Positions 49,921 through 58,222 of a stretch of 64,000 nucleotides of DNA are shown in pieces. Made by a program: the position numbers and the translations under genes. Numbering within the stretch: the stretch's first letter is position 1; each line of letters begins with the position of its first letter. The stretch covers positions 21,603 to 85,602 of the forward strand of contig UQIF01000005.1 of NCBI GenBank assembly GCA_900540955.1, read 5' to 3'. A model generated the notes under the pieces. It was given only the letters and a program-made list of their open reading frames with translations, was not told where the DNA came from and ran no database searches. This stretch comes from an uncultured Olsenella sp. (GTDB lineage Bacteria > Actinomycetota > Coriobacteriia > Coriobacteriales > Atopobiaceae).

Positions 49921-50739
49921 CTAGCGGGCGATAAAGACGTTGTTGCCGGGCTTTTGGGGCTCTTCTTCCCACTCGGGGACAACGTCGCAGCTATCGAACA
50001 CGCGGCCGAACGACTCCTCGACCTCGCGAAGCGGCGCTGAGCGGCGGCCCTCCATGGGGCAACGGACGTCTGCGAGGTAGATCCCGCCGTCGGAGAGGTG
50101 CTCGCGGACCACGCGCGCGCCCTCGTTCGTCTCCATCGGGCCGAGCGGGCGCTTGCCGCCGAAGGCCTCGTTGACGATGACGTCGTAAGGCTTCGAGGCG
50201 GCCTTGAGGTGGGCCCAGGCGTCCGCAATCACGAGCGAGAAGCGCCCTTCTTGCTCGGCGCCGGTCTTTTGCAGGCATTCGTCGAGCCAGAACTGCTCGC
50301 GCGCGATCTTGGCCATCGCGGGGTCGATCTCGACGACCTCGACTTCGGCCTCGGGCGCGTAGGCGGCGAGGTACTTGGGCAGCGAGCAGCCGCCCCCGCC
50401 CATAATGAGCACGCGCAGGCGCTCGCCCTGGGCGTTTCTTGCCCCCCGCTCGGCCGCCAGGGCCTCGATGCGGCGGGCCATCTCGCGGTGATACTCGCAA
50501 GCCAGCTCGAAGCGCAAGCCTTCGGGCACGTAGCTCACGCTCTGGAAGGTTCCGTTTACGTTGATGAGCCGCACCGGGGTGCCGTCGGCGTTCTCGGAGT
50601 CGAAGATCAGCGTGAGGCCGAACATGGTCCGGCACATCTCGACGCCGCGGCGGCGCAGCAAGGCGGGCATCGCGGCGACGATTGCGGTGAGCACGGCAGT
50701 TATGCCGATGCTCCAGATAAAGACGGTCTTCATGTCCAC
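49921..50739 (-). CDS. Membrane-anchored spermidine synthase-like protein
   Basis: A 272-residue protein. An N-terminal hydrophobic helix (TVFIWSIGITAVLTAIVAAM) anchors it. The rest is a Rossmann methyltransferase-like fold with RVLIMGGGGCSLPKYL as the nucleotide-binding loop, EVEVVEIDPAMAKIARE after it, and YDVIVNEAFGG, which is the usual layout of spermidine synthase-like proteins. A GTG at 50739 sits six bases from GGAGG and is preferred over the ATG at 50733. A polyamine substrate is not certain; many such fusions are uncharacterised. Confidence 0.75.
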   Translation of the reverse strand: MDMKTVFIWSIGITAVLTAIVAAMPALLRRRGVEMCRTMFGLTLIFDSENADGTPVRLINVNGTFQSVSYVPEGLRFELACEYHREMARRIEALAAERGARNAQGERLRVLIMGGGGCSLPKYLAAYAPEAEVEVVEIDPAMAKIAREQFWLDECLQKTGAEQEGRFSLVIADAWAHLKAASKPYDVIVNEAFGGKRPLGPMETNEGARVVREHLSDGGIYLADVRCPMEGRRSAPLREVEESFGRVFDSCDVVPEWEEEPQKPGNNVFIAR

Positions 50740-50905
50740 AACAAACCTCCGAAGGCCTCGCGCCCGCCTGCGAGCGCTATGAAGTATCATCTAAGATTGC
50801 GTTTTCGCTCATTCGGGCCGTGCCCGCGCGTCAACGTCCGTTATACTAGCCCATACAAATGCGTACCCTACGCGGCGCACATCGATTCAAACGGAGGAAC
50901 ATCTT

Positions 50906-51229
50906 ATGATTCTCGGCATAGGTCCCATGGAGCTCATCATCATCCTGATCGTCGTCCTGGTCATCTTCGGGCCCAAGAACCTCCCGAAGATCGGCTCCGC
51001 TCTGGGCAAGACCGTCAAGAACGTCCGTGAGGGCATGGAGGGCGACGAGGATCCCAAGGCCGAGGCCAAGGCCGAGCCCGCTGCCTCCGACGACGAGGCC
51101 GTCGAGGTCGTTGCTGACGACGACGATGCCGACGCCCCCGCCGACGACGCCAAGTTCTGCGGCAACTGCGGCGCCAAGAACCCCGCCGGCAACGCCTTCT
51201 GCAGCAAGTGCGGCGAGAAGCTCAACTAG
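50906..51229 (+). CDS. tatA: TatA-like twin-arginine translocase protein with a C-terminal zinc ribbon
   Basis: A 107-residue protein. The N-terminal 45 residues are TatA/MttA-like: a short helix (MELIIILIVVLVIFGP), the FGPKNLPKIG turn, and an amphipathic helix. An acidic linker of about 40 residues (ADDDDADAPADD) follows. The end carries four cysteines in the form CGNCGAKNPAGNAFCSKCG, a zinc ribbon. TatA forms the export pore, and the zinc ribbon is not part of usual TatA. The gene starts 20 bases after GGAGG and precedes greA. Confidence 0.85.
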   Translation: MILGIGPMELIIILIVVLVIFGPKNLPKIGSALGKTVKNVREGMEGDEDPKAEAKAEPAASDDEAVEVVADDDDADAPADDAKFCGNCGAKNPAGNAFCSKCGEKLN

Positions 51230-51280
51230 CGCACAGCGCCTTGCACCACCAAAGCATCATCCTCGAGTAGAGAGCACAAC

Positions 51281-51760
51281 ATGGCAGACACCAAGAACAT
51301 CGTCCTGACCCCCGAAGGCCGCCAGAAGCTCGTCGACGAGCTCGAGTACCGCGAGGGCGCCAAGCACGACGAGATCGTCGAGCGCATCAAGGAAGCTCGC
51401 GGCTTCGGCGACCTCTCCGAGAACTCCGAGTACGACGCCGCCAAGGAGGAGCAGTCTCACAACGAGTCCCGCATCAACGAGATTCGCCAAATCCTGGCCA
51501 CGGCCACCATCGCCGCCGCCGGCTCCGCGCGCGACCTGACCGTCTCCATCGGCACCATCGTCGAGCTCGAGGATTCGAAGGGCAAGAAGACCAACTTCAC
51601 CATCGTCGGCACCACCGAGACCAACTCCCTGGACCACAAGATCTCGAACGAGTCCCCCGTCGGCGCGGCCCTCATCGGCCACAAGAAGGGCGATCAGGTC
51701 GAGGTCGTCGCCCCCTCCGGCAAGTCCCGCACGTACACCATCACGGGGATTACCCGCTAA
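51281..51760 (+). CDS. greA: Transcript cleavage factor GreA
   Basis: A 159-residue transcription elongation factor. The N-terminal coiled coil spans about 10-75 (LVDELEYREGAKHDEIVERI, then the acidic tip DLSENSEYDAAKEEQ), and the C-terminal FKBP-like domain starts at about 80 (VSIGTIVELEDSKGKKTNF). GreA restarts arrested RNA polymerase by RNA cleavage in its active site. A terminator follows at 51790-51826. It lies next to lysS, a common arrangement. Confidence 0.95.
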   Translation: MADTKNIVLTPEGRQKLVDELEYREGAKHDEIVERIKEARGFGDLSENSEYDAAKEEQSHNESRINEIRQILATATIAAAGSARDLTVSIGTIVELEDSKGKKTNFTIVGTTETNSLDHKISNESPVGAALIGHKKGDQVEVVAPSGKSRTYTITGITR

Positions 51761-51789
51761 GCGTACCTGCGAGAGTTACGAGAGCGCCG

Positions 51790-51826
51790 CCCCGCGACTG
51801 CATACACGCAGCTGCGGGGATTTTTT
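51790..51826 (+). terminator. Terminator after greA
   Basis: CCCCGC at 51790-51795 pairs with GCGGGG at 51814-51819, with further pairing inside (GACTGC/GCAGC), followed by A and six T. Confidence 0.9.
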
Positions 51827-51855
51827 ATAAAGAAACCCGAAAGGATCCCAAGCAC

Positions 51856-54084
51856 ATGGCCGCCAACTCCGAAAACACCTCTGCACCCGCTACCAACGAC
51901 GAGCGCGCCCAGCGCCGCCTGCGCCGCCAGGCCCTCATCGACGCCGGCGTCAACCCGTATCCTGTTCACTCGACCGTGACGGCCCACGCCGCCGAGCTCG
52001 AGGAGCGCTACGCCGAGCTTGCCGACGGCGAGTGCACCGAGGACGTCTACTCGCTCGCGGGCCGTATCCGCGCCTTCCGCAAGCAGGGCAAGATCGCCTT
52101 CATCGTCCTCGAGGACGTCTCGGGCTCCATCCAGCTGTTCTGCCGCGTGAACGACCTGCCCGAGGAGGACTGGGCGCTTCTTTCCAGCCTCGACCTCGGC
52201 GACATCGTTGGCGCGACGGGCACCGTCATCCGCACTAAGCGCGGCCAGCTCTCCCTTGCCCCGACGCACCTGGAGATTCTCTCCAAGTCCCTGCGCCCGC
52301 TGCCCGAGAAGTTCCACGGCCTGACCGACCGTGAGGTCCGCTACCGCCAGCGCTACGTCGACCTCATCATGAACGCCGACGTCCGCGACACCTTCCGTAA
52401 GCGCAGCCAGATCATCAGCCTGATCCGCCGCTACATGGAGGCCGACGGCTACATGGAGGTCGAGACCCCCATGATGCACGCCATCCTCGGCGGCGCCAAT
52501 GCCAAGCCCTTCGTCACCCACTTCAACGCCCTTGACCGCGACTTCTACCTGCGCATCGCCACCGAGCTTCCGCTCAAGCGCTGCATCGTCGGCGGCCTCG
52601 AGCGCGTCTTCGAGATCGGGCGCCAGTTCCGCAACGAGGGCATGGACCTCACGCACAACCCCGAGTTCACCTCGATGGAGGCCTACTGCGCCTACTCCGA
52701 CCTCGAGGGCATGAAGGCCCTGACCGAGGGCCTGTTCAAGACCATCGCGCGCGAGGTCTGCGGCTGCGAGGAGGGCCACGAGGTCATCGAGTACCAGGGC
52801 CAGGCCGTCGACATGTCCGGCACCTGGGAGGCCATCCCGCTGTCCGAGGTCGCGTCTCGCGCCGTGGGCGAGCACGTGGACATGGACACCCCGATCGAGC
52901 GCCTTCGCGAGCTCTGCGAGAAGCACGATATCGAGTGGCAGGAGAACTGGGGCGCGGGCAAGCTCGTCTTTGAGCTCTACGACGAGCTCGGCGAGGCCAC
53001 GCTCGTCAACCCGACCTTCGTCTGCGACTACCCCGAGGAGGTCAGCCCGCTTTCCAAGCGCAAGGACGAGGACCCGCGCCTGACCGAGCGCTTCGAGCTC
53101 GTCATCTGCGGCCACGAGTACGCCAACGCGTTTACCGAGCTCAACGACCCCGTCGACCAGGCGGGCCGCTTTGCCGAGCAGGTTGCCGCCAAGGGCTTCG
53201 GCGACGACGAGGCCATGGGCTACGACTACGACTACGTGCGCGCGCTCGAGTACGGCATGCCGCCGGCGGGCGGCATCGGCTACGGCATCGACCGCATGAT
53301 CATGCTGTTCTGCGATGCACCCGCCATCCGTGACGTGCTTCTCTTCCCGCAGATGAAGCCCGAGGTCATCACCCGCGCCGACATCGCGTCGCAGCTGCCC
53401 GAGAGCACCGACAACGCCGCCGCGTCCGTCGACGCGCTCGCCGACGACGCCGAGAACGGCGCCGCCAACGAGGCGGCCGCTGCTCACGCCGAGGCTCCCG
53501 CGCTCGAGACCGGCCTTACGCGCGACGCCGCCTTCGACCTGCTTAAGCAGTACAACGAGGATCCGTTCCACATCGCCCACGGCGAGGCCCTCGAGGGCCT
53601 CATGCGCTACTACGCCGCTAAGTACGATCCCGAAAACGTCGAGTTCTGGGGCCAGGTCGGCCTTCTTCACGACCTCGACTGGGAGAAGTTCCAGGACGCC
53701 GTGCAGCACACCGTCAAGGGTGCCGAGCTCATCGAGGCCGCTGGCGGCACCAAGGAGCTCTCCCGCGCCATCCAGACCCACAACTCCGACAACAACCCGG
53801 ACCTGCCGGCCCCCAGTTCAAAGATGGAGTGCGTGCTCTTCGCGTGCGACGAGCTCTCCGGCCTGATCCAGGCCGCCGTCCTTATGCGCCCGAGCAAGTC
53901 CGTCATGGACTTCGAGGTCAAGAGCCTGAAGAAGAAGTTCAAGGACAAGAAGTTCGCGGCCGGCTGCGACCGCGACGTCATCCGTCGCGGCGCTGAGCTC
54001 AACGGCATGGAGCTCGACGAGCTCTTTGCGAGCGTCATCGACGCCATGAAGGCAATTCAGCCCACCTGCGACGGCGTGAACTAG
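51856..54084 (+). CDS. lysS: Lysyl-tRNA synthetase fused to a C-terminal HD-domain hydrolase
   Basis: A 742-residue protein. Residues 1-500 are a class II LysRS: an OB-fold anticodon-binding domain (about 60-160), motif 2 (IGRQFRNEGMDLTHNPEF, about 253-270) and motif 3 (GGIGYGIDRMIMLF, about 471-484). After an Ala-rich linker, residues 555-742 form an HD phosphohydrolase-like domain with HIAHGEALEGLMRYY, GLLHDLDWEKF (about 599-609) and MRPSKSVMDFEVKSLKKKF. In Firmicutes this HD protein is usually separate. The fusion makes it 50% longer than normal LysRS. The HD substrate is unknown. Confidence 0.93.
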   Translation: MAANSENTSAPATNDERAQRRLRRQALIDAGVNPYPVHSTVTAHAAELEERYAELADGECTEDVYSLAGRIRAFRKQGKIAFIVLEDVSGSIQLFCRVNDLPEEDWALLSSLDLGDIVGATGTVIRTKRGQLSLAPTHLEILSKSLRPLPEKFHGLTDREVRYRQRYVDLIMNADVRDTFRKRSQIISLIRRYMEADGYMEVETPMMHAILGGANAKPFVTHFNALDRDFYLRIATELPLKRCIVGGLERVFEIGRQFRNEGMDLTHNPEFTSMEAYCAYSDLEGMKALTEGLFKTIAREVCGCEEGHEVIEYQGQAVDMSGTWEAIPLSEVASRAVGEHVDMDTPIERLRELCEKHDIEWQENWGAGKLVFELYDELGEATLVNPTFVCDYPEEVSPLSKRKDEDPRLTERFELVICGHEYANAFTELNDPVDQAGRFAEQVAAKGFGDDEAMGYDYDYVRALEYGMPPAGGIGYGIDRMIMLFCDAPAIRDVLLFPQMKPEVITRADIASQLPESTDNAAASVDALADDAENGAANEAAAAHAEAPALETGLTRDAAFDLLKQYNEDPFHIAHGEALEGLMRYYAAKYDPENVEFWGQVGLLHDLDWEKFQDAVQHTVKGAELIEAAGGTKELSRAIQTHNSDNNPDLPAPSSKMECVLFACDELSGLIQAAVLMRPSKSVMDFEVKSLKKKFKDKKFAAGCDRDVIRRGAELNGMELDELFASVIDAMKAIQPTCDGVN

Positions 54085-54135
54085 GGGAGCGGCGGGCGCC
54101 GAGCCCTTGCCGCGTTGCGGCCCCCTATGGATTTC

Positions 54136-54203
54136 AACGAGCCCGCGCCCCCCTCTCAAAGCGTCTTGGACGCTGCGAGAGGGCGCGCGGGCTCGTTCTT
54201 TGG
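54136..54203 (+). terminator. Long hairpin terminator after lysS
   Basis: AACGAGCCCGCGC at the left pairs with GCGCGGGCTCGTT at the right, with inner pairing CTCTC/GAGAG and AGCGTC/GACGCT, followed by CTTT. A long stem of about 27 pairs with few mismatches. Confidence 0.85.
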
Positions 54204-54227
54204 CCGGGTGGCTTCGACAAGAGCCGC

Positions 54228-55025
54228 TTAGCTGATGATCGGCGGCGCTGACGGCATCGAGGGGTCCACGCGCAGGATTTTCTTTACTCCGGCTATGGAA
54301 AGAAGCGCGACCTGGGTATCGGTGGCGCCGGTGTCCGTAATCAGCAGGTCGATCTCGTCTGCAGAGCCGAACTGAAAGCTCGAGGTAACCCCAAGCTTGG
54401 AGGAGTCGGCCAAGATCACGTGGTACTTGGACCGCTCGAGCATCATCGCGTTGACCGCGGGCTCGGGGGCGGTTGCCGACGTGAGGCCGTACTCTGCCGA
54501 AAGCCCGGTGCAGCCGAGGAAACACTTCGCTGCCGTTACCCTTTCGATGGCGTTGATGGCGCCGACGCCCGTAAGCGAGGTGCGCGGCGGGCGAATCTCG
54601 CCGCCGGTGAGCATGAGCGAGACGTTTGGCCGGATGCTGTCCAAAAGAACGGCCTTGCCCATATTCGTCATGCAGGTGACGTCTTCGGCCTCGATGTGGT
54701 CGAGTATGGCGATTGCCGTTGCGCTGGTGTTGATGAGGATGAGGTCGCCGTCGTCCACGTAGCGGGCGGCAAGCCGCGAGATAGCCGTAATAGCGCGGAT
54801 CTGGCGGGAGCCCGAGGGGCGACCCATGGGGTTTAGCAGCCTTGCCGTGCCGTACTCGCGCGAGAGCACCTTGCGCTCTTCCAAATAATCGAGGTCGCGG
54901 CGAATGGTGAGGGGAGAGACGCCAAAGCGCTCGGCGAGGTCCGCGACGCTTGCTTTGCCGTCCTTCTCGAGGATGGCAACGATCTGGTCTCGTCGGTTAT
55001 TGACGTAGGCCTTGCTCCTCTTCAT
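54228..55025 (-). CDS. DeoR-family transcriptional regulator
   Basis: A 265-residue repressor. The N-terminal HTH is clear (RRDQIVAILEKDGKASVADL, then FGVSPLTIRRDLDYLE), and the C-terminal sugar-phosphate-sensor domain follows (LILINTSATAIAILDHIE, later CFLGCTGLSAEYGLT and LLITDTGA). DeoR regulators respond to phosphorylated sugars. It lies beside transaldolase and transketolase genes, divergent from them, and may control them; this is inferred from position only. Confidence 0.9.
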   Translation of the reverse strand: MKRSKAYVNNRRDQIVAILEKDGKASVADLAERFGVSPLTIRRDLDYLEERKVLSREYGTARLLNPMGRPSGSRQIRAITAISRLAARYVDDGDLILINTSATAIAILDHIEAEDVTCMTNMGKAVLLDSIRPNVSLMLTGGEIRPPRTSLTGVGAINAIERVTAAKCFLGCTGLSAEYGLTSATAPEPAVNAMMLERSKYHVILADSSKLGVTSSFQFGSADEIDLLITDTGATDTQVALLSIAGVKKILRVDPSMPSAPPIIS

Positions 55026-55071
55026 GGGCGGCTCCTAAAAATAGCGGATATCGCTTTATCAATTATAGGGC

Positions 55072-55230
55072 CTTGTTGCTGGCGAACTGATCGACGTGCT
55101 CGAGGCCTATACCCTCAAGGAGGATGGGGTTACCTCCACGGGGGACAACGGGCAGTTCTCGGCCGACCGAATCGAGGTCGATTTAAAGCTGCGCGTCAAA
55201 CCACGAAAAACGCTCGAACAATTCAAATAG
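55072..55230 (+). pseudogene. 3' fragment of an unknown gene
   Basis: A frame of about 50 codons (LVAGELIDVLEAYTLKED, then ADRIEVDLKLRVKPRKTL, ending EQFK and TAG) looks like the end of a real protein but lacks a start codon and a ribosome-binding site. It might be the C-terminus of a serine recombinase or a similar protein, but I cannot name it. It lies in a 360-base gap between the DeoR gene and transaldolase; the rest of the gap has promoter-like AT-rich stretches. Confidence 0.35.
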
Positions 55231-55387
55231 TTCGCAGGTAATCGTAGTATTGCGACCGTTCGCGGGAAAAGTCCATTACTTAAAAAGACGTTACGGCCCC
55301 ATGCCTTTGCGGGTGGTATCTTCGAAGGCAGACAAGGGGACGGCGTAGGACCGTCCCGCAGGTTGCATTCCAAACGAAGGGGGAAAC

Positions 55388-56071
55388 ATGAAGTTCTTCA
55401 TCGACACCGCCGACATCGACGAGATCAAGGAGGCCATGAGCTGGGGTTGCCTGGCCGGCGTGACCACCAACCCGTCGCTGTACGCCCGCACCGGCGGCAA
55501 GCTCGCCGACTTCGAGGACCACATGGTCAAGATCGCCGAGATCTGTGAGGGTCTGCCCGTCTCCGCCGAGTCGCAGTCCAAGACCGTCGAGGGCATGATC
55601 GAGGACGGCCGTCGCCTCTCCGCCCTCGCGCCCAACATCGTCGTTAAGCTCCCCATCTGTGCCGAGTCGCTGGCCGCCACCCACACGCTGGCCGCCGAGG
55701 GCGTCCGCGTCAACATGACGCTCATCTTCAGCGCCCCGCAGGCACTTCTTGCCGCCAACGCGGGCGCTCGCTACGTGAGCCCGTTCGTCGGCCGCTTCGA
55801 TGACATCGGCGAGGACGGCATCTCCGAGCTCGCCAACGTCGTGACCGCCATCGGCAACTACGACTGGGCAGGCAAGAACGTCGACGACCAGGTCGAGATC
55901 ATCACCGCCTCCGTGCGCACCCCGAGCCACGTGACCCAGGCCGCCCTCATGGGCGCCGACATCGCCACCGTCCCGTTCGGCGCGCTCAAGAAGTGCCTCA
56001 AGCACCCCCTGACCGACCAGGGCATGGCCTCCTTCGACGCCGACTGGGCCAAGGTCGTCGCCGCCCAGTAA
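55388..56071 (+). CDS. tal: Transaldolase (small, fructose-6-phosphate aldolase-like subfamily)
   Basis: A 227-residue TIM-barrel enzyme of the short transaldolase class. The start MKFFIDTADIDEIKEAM, VTTNPSLYAR, VVKLPICAES (holding the Schiff-base Lys) and YVSPFVGRFDDIG are diagnostic. It transfers a dihydroxyacetone unit between sugar phosphates in the non-oxidative pentose phosphate pathway. The ATG at 55388 follows GGGGG. It is 150 bases upstream of the split transketolase genes, so the three may work as one unit. Confidence 0.93.
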   Translation: MKFFIDTADIDEIKEAMSWGCLAGVTTNPSLYARTGGKLADFEDHMVKIAEICEGLPVSAESQSKTVEGMIEDGRRLSALAPNIVVKLPICAESLAATHTLAAEGVRVNMTLIFSAPQALLAANAGARYVSPFVGRFDDIGEDGISELANVVTAIGNYDWAGKNVDDQVEIITASVRTPSHVTQAALMGADIATVPFGALKKCLKHPLTDQGMASFDADWAKVVAAQ

Positions 56072-56220
56072 CGACGCCGGGTGGATGCCGACAGAAACCG
56101 ACAGCTGTAGTTTAGTGTCGAAGTAAAGGAATTTACTTGAATCTGCCGCGGCGGCGTTTCGGCGCCGTCGCGGTGCTAAGTTTGAAAGCGCTTCAACCAC
56201 ACCGAGCTCAAGGAGGCACT

Positions 56221-57051
56221 ATGACCGACCAGGAGCTGGCTCGCGTCGCGAACGAGGTCCGTCGCGGCATCGTCACCGGCGTTCACGCCGCCAAGGCGGG
56301 CCACCCCGGCGGGTCGCTGTCCATCGCGGACATCCTGACCTACCTGTACTTCGAGGACATGAACGTCGACCCGGCCGATCCCCGCAAGGCCGACCGCGAC
56401 CGCCTCGTCCTCTCCAAGGGCCACGCAGCCCCCGCGCTCTACTCCGTCCTCGCGAGCCGCGGGTTCTTCCCCGTCGAGGAGCTCAAGACGCTGCGCCACA
56501 TCGGCAGCCGCCTGCAGGGCCACCCGAACATGAACGACACCCCGGGCGTCGACATGTCCACCGGCTCGCTCGGCCAGGGCATCAGCGCCGCCGTGGGCAT
56601 GGCGCTCGCCGCCAAGCACTGGCACGAGGATTACCGCACCTACGCCATCCTCGGCGACGGCGAGATCCAGGAGGGCCAGGTCTGGGAGGCCGCGATGTTC
56701 GCGGGCAACCAGCGCCTCGACAACCTTTGCCTCGTCGTGGACCACAACCGCCTGCAGATCGACGGCTCGAACGAGGAGGTCAACTCCCCGATGCCCATCG
56801 CCGACAAGTTCCGCGCGTTCAAGTTCAACGTGATCGAGGTCGCCGACGGCAACGACATGGCCCAGGTCCGCGAGGCCTTCCAGGCCGCTCGCGCCCACAA
56901 GGGCGAGCCCACCTGCATCGTGGCCGAGACCCTCAAGGGCAAGGGCGTCTCGTTCATGGAGGACCAGGTCGGCTGGCACGGCAAGGCCCCCAACGACGAG
57001 CAGTACGCGCAGGCGATGGCCGAGCTCGAGGCCGCCGGGAAGGAGCTCTAA
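56221..57051 (+). CDS. tktA: Transketolase, N-terminal subunit
   Basis: A 276-residue thiamine-diphosphate-binding half of a split transketolase. KAGHPGGSLSIADILTYLYF near the start, DMSTGSLGQGISAAVGMALA and the GDGEIQEGQVWEA TPP motif at about 145 match. The ATG at 56221 has AAGGAGG six bases upstream. Together with the C-terminal subunit it moves two-carbon units between ketose and aldose phosphates. A CRE-like dyad TGAAAGCGCTTCA at about 56183-56195 lies upstream. The stop overlaps the next ATG (TAATG). Confidence 0.94.
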   Translation: MTDQELARVANEVRRGIVTGVHAAKAGHPGGSLSIADILTYLYFEDMNVDPADPRKADRDRLVLSKGHAAPALYSVLASRGFFPVEELKTLRHIGSRLQGHPNMNDTPGVDMSTGSLGQGISAAVGMALAAKHWHEDYRTYAILGDGEIQEGQVWEAAMFAGNQRLDNLCLVVDHNRLQIDGSNEEVNSPMPIADKFRAFKFNVIEVADGNDMAQVREAFQAARAHKGEPTCIVAETLKGKGVSFMEDQVGWHGKAPNDEQYAQAMAELEAAGKEL

Positions 57052-57992
57052 TGGCAGATATCAAGAAGGTCGCGACCCGCGCCAGCTACGGCGAGGAGCT
57101 TGTGGCACTCGGCGCCGAGCGCGACGACTTCGTGGTCCTGGACGCGGACCTCGCCGCGGCCACCCAGACCGGCAAGTTCAAGGCCGCCTACCCCGAGCGC
57201 TTCTACGACGTCGGCATCGCCGAGGCCAACATGGTCGGCATCGCCGCGGGCATCGCCACCACGGGCAAGAAGGTCTTCTGCTCCACGTTCGCCATGTTCG
57301 CCGCCGGTCGCGCGTTCGAGCAGGTCCGCAACTCCATCGGCTACCCGCACCTCAACGTGAACATCTGCGCCACGCACGCCGGCATCTCGGTCGGCGAGGA
57401 CGGCGCGACCCACCAGTGCAACGAGGACATCGCCCTCATGCGCTCCATCCCCGGCGTGACCGTCGTCGTCCCCGCCGACGATACCGAGGCCCGCGCGGCC
57501 GTGCGCGCCGCCCTCGACTTCGACGGCCCCGTCTACATGCGCCTCGGCCGCCTTGCCGTGCCCGTGTTCAACGATCCCGACACCTATGAGTTCGAGCTGG
57601 GCAAGGGCATCGTCGTGCGCGAGGGCTCCGACGTGACCATCGTGGCCTGCGGCCTTATGGTTGCCGCCGCGCTCGAGGCCGCCGAGTCCCTCGCCGCCAA
57701 GGGCGTGGACGCCGAGGTCATCAACATCCACACCGTGAAGCCGCTCGACGAGGAGCTCGTCCGCGCCTCCGCCCACAAGACCGGCCGCGTCGTCACCTGC
57801 GAGGAGCACTCCGTCATCGGCGGTCTCGGCGACGCCGTGCTCGCGGCCCTGGCCGCCGACCCGGTGCCCGTGCGCAAGGTCGGCGTCAACGACGTCTTCG
57901 GCGAGTCCGGTCCCGCCGTCGACCTGCTGGCCAAGTACGGCCTCGACGCCGCCGGCGTCGAGCGCCAGGTCCTGGACTTCCTGGGCAAGTAA
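57051..57992 (+). CDS. tktB: Transketolase, C-terminal subunit
   Basis: A 313-residue partner subunit with the pyrimidine-binding and C-terminal domains. The TPP-activating Glu lies in DVGIAEANMVGIAAGIAT, and the C-terminal domain has IHTVKPLDEELV and EEHSVIGGLGDAV. The ATG at 57051 overlaps the stop of the previous gene by one base, so the two subunits are made in equal amounts. A hairpin terminator follows at 58088-58125. Confidence 0.94.
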   Translation: MADIKKVATRASYGEELVALGAERDDFVVLDADLAAATQTGKFKAAYPERFYDVGIAEANMVGIAAGIATTGKKVFCSTFAMFAAGRAFEQVRNSIGYPHLNVNICATHAGISVGEDGATHQCNEDIALMRSIPGVTVVVPADDTEARAAVRAALDFDGPVYMRLGRLAVPVFNDPDTYEFELGKGIVVREGSDVTIVACGLMVAAALEAAESLAAKGVDAEVINIHTVKPLDEELVRASAHKTGRVVTCEEHSVIGGLGDAVLAALAADPVPVRKVGVNDVFGESGPAVDLLAKYGLDAAGVERQVLDFLGK

Positions 57993-58087
57993 GGCATTCT
58001 GCCGGCCCCGCCGGTCAAGCCGTTCTGGAATGGCGAGCGCCCTTCTCGCCAGGCCAGAGCGGCTGAGATGGCAGACCTTTCACGCAG

Positions 58088-58125
58088 CCTCCCCGCGCGT
58101 TCCGTGTGTGGGGAGGTTCTGCTTT
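58088..58125 (+). terminator. Terminator after the transketolase genes
   Basis: CCTCCCC at 58088-58094 pairs with GGGGAGG at 58110-58116, followed by TTCTGCTTT. Confidence 0.75.
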
Positions 58126-58222
58126 ATCGAGCGTACTTTTGCGACGAAATAGGCGGGAGCTGGGGTTTTGCTAAACTAGGGAACGCATCTGTCCGCTGTG
58201 AGCAAAAGGAAAAGGAGCTTTC

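Noticed and set aside
51757..53781. 674-codon minus-strand open frame opposite lysS
   Set aside because: Shadow of a strongly codon-biased gene with clear motifs on the plus strand.
56181..56198. Catabolite-response element before transketolase
   Set aside because: TGAAAGCGCTTCA is close to a cre site but one base short of the consensus spacing, so I mention it only within the gene entry.
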